Assembly: GCA_023300205.1 (NCBI GenBank)
Contig: JALZVD010000354.1
Location: 1 to 7,280 of the forward strand
Reading direction: 5' to 3'
DNA: 7,280 bases
Source of the DNA: Akkermansiaceae bacterium
GTDB lineage: Bacteria; Verrucomicrobiota; Verrucomicrobiia; Verrucomicrobiales; Akkermansiaceae
In this document: piece after piece, positions 6,796 through 7,280 of the stretch
How positions within the stretch are numbered: the first letter of the stretch is position 1
Layout: the number at the start of each line of letters is the position of its first letter
The notes under the pieces: model-generated
Told to the model about the DNA's origin: nothing
Seen by the model: the letters and a program-made list of their open reading frames with translations, nothing else
Databases searched by the model: none
Position numbers and translations under genes: made by a program

Positions 6796-7280
6796 ATGCT
6801 CAGACTACCATCCTGCATCGTATCCACTGCACTCCTTACCCTCCTTTCACTCCAGAACCCCACCTCTGCACAAGACGCCCCAGACATTAAACCTGCCCTC
6901 AACAACAAAAACCTAGATGAAGAACAACTCCGCCTCGTTAAAGTCATCCACAAGCGCATCACAGACTACCAACAAATAAAAAACAAAACCAACGACAACC
7001 AACCTCAACCATTCGCCTCCTACAAAGAGACCACAAAAACAGGCGCTCAATTTGAAATGCTCCCAGTCAAAGCTGCCTCCTTCACATGGCAGGGCAAAGA
7101 AAAAGACGACACCCTCCAAGTCTCTCTCTCTCCATTCTGGATGGGAAAAACAGAAGTCACATGGGAAGAATATGAACCCTTCATGCTCTCCAAACTCCCA
7201 CGCCAAAAAGACGGCCAAATCCTAGACTTCATGCGCGACAGTATCGAAAACGACATCGACTTCATCGCTCGCCCCACTCC
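6796..7280 (+). CDS. Secreted SUMF1/FGE-sulfatase-domain protein, N-terminal part, cut by the window edge
   Basis: An open frame from the ATG at 6796 continues to the window end (161 full codons, no stop). Residues 1-25 are a Sec signal peptide (hydrophobic core TALLTLLSL, cleavage near TSA|QD). A charged, probably helical linker (about 30-80) follows. The domain start, 'FEMLPVKAASFTWQG' (86-100), then 'LSPFWMGKTEVTWEEYEPFM' (111-130) and 'FIARPTP' (156 onward), matches the beginning of the formylglycine-generating-enzyme (SUMF1) fold as found in many planctomycete and verrucomicrobial proteins. True FGEs convert the CxPSR cysteine of sulfatases to formylglycine; many SUMF1-fold proteins have other roles. 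The catalytic cysteines would lie in the missing C-terminal part, so activity cannot be judged. The start lies 5 bp after the oxidoreductase stop, without a Shine-Dalgarno motif, which suggests co-transcription and perhaps coupled translation. Confidence 0.83.
   Translation, partial: MLRLPSCIVSTALLTLLSLQNPTSAQDAPDIKPALNNKNLDEEQLRLVKVIHKRITDYQQIKNKTNDNQPQPFASYKETTKTGAQFEMLPVKAASFTWQGKEKDDTLQVSLSPFWMGKTEVTWEEYEPFMLSKLPRQKDGQILDFMRDSIENDIDFIARPT

Noticed and set aside
6913..7218. 101-codon minus-strand open frame at the right end
   Set aside because: It is antisense to the SUMF1-domain protein, whose sense reading has a signal peptide and recognisable FGE-type motifs. The antisense product has no supportable features.
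1..7280. CRISPR array, insertion sequence, integrase, tRNA or rRNA
   Set aside because: No regularly spaced direct repeats, transposase-like frames, terminal inverted repeats, or tRNA/rRNA signatures were seen on either strand.

Overview
The window looks like a chromosomal piece of a Gram-negative, aerobic member of the PVC group, most likely Verrucomicrobiota (Rubritalea-like), with Planctomycetota the main alternative. This is inferred from gene content: a secreted S1 sulfatase, a secreted protein with a formylglycine-generating-enzyme (SUMF1) domain, a Tat-exported Gfo/Idh/MocA oxidoreductase, an outer-membrane barrel protein, moderate GC by eye, and no Shine-Dalgarno motif before any start. 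No rRNA, tRNA or other marker fixes the taxon.

Layout. (1) 1-446, minus: N-terminal part of an outer-membrane beta-barrel/porin-like protein that runs off the left edge. (2) A 91-bp divergent intergenic region with a perfect inverted repeat next to the start of that gene. (3) 538-1992, plus: secreted S1 sulfatase with a complete CxPSR active site. (4) A terminator hairpin shared by convergent genes. (5) 2078-3049, minus: cysteine synthase A. (6) A second terminator, then 3227-4312, minus: membrane diiron acyl-CoA/acyl-lipid desaturase. (7) A 355-bp divergent gap. (8) 4668-5273, plus: lipoprotein-like M15-type zinc peptidase, followed by a terminator. (9) 5474-6790, plus: Tat-exported Gfo/Idh/MocA oxidoreductase, and 5 bp further, at 6796, a SUMF1-domain protein that runs off the right edge.

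How the genes fit together. Most are separate transcription units, three of them closed by recognisable terminators. The only probable operon is the last pair. The sulfatase, the exported oxidoreductase and the SUMF1-domain protein suit an organism that degrades sulfated polysaccharides outside the cytoplasm. The sulfatase has the cysteine that a formylglycine-generating enzyme would modify, but any link between the two loci is inference. Cysteine synthase, desaturase and peptidase are ordinary metabolic or envelope functions.

The plus strand is visibly rich in A and C and poor in G whichever strand encodes the gene. This suggests that the whole window sits in one replichore with the plus strand as the lagging strand. 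I see no mobile element, CRISPR array, RNA gene or clearly new system. The points most worth a second look are the inverted repeat at 459-478, the oxidoreductase/SUMF1 pair, and the absence of Shine-Dalgarno sequences.
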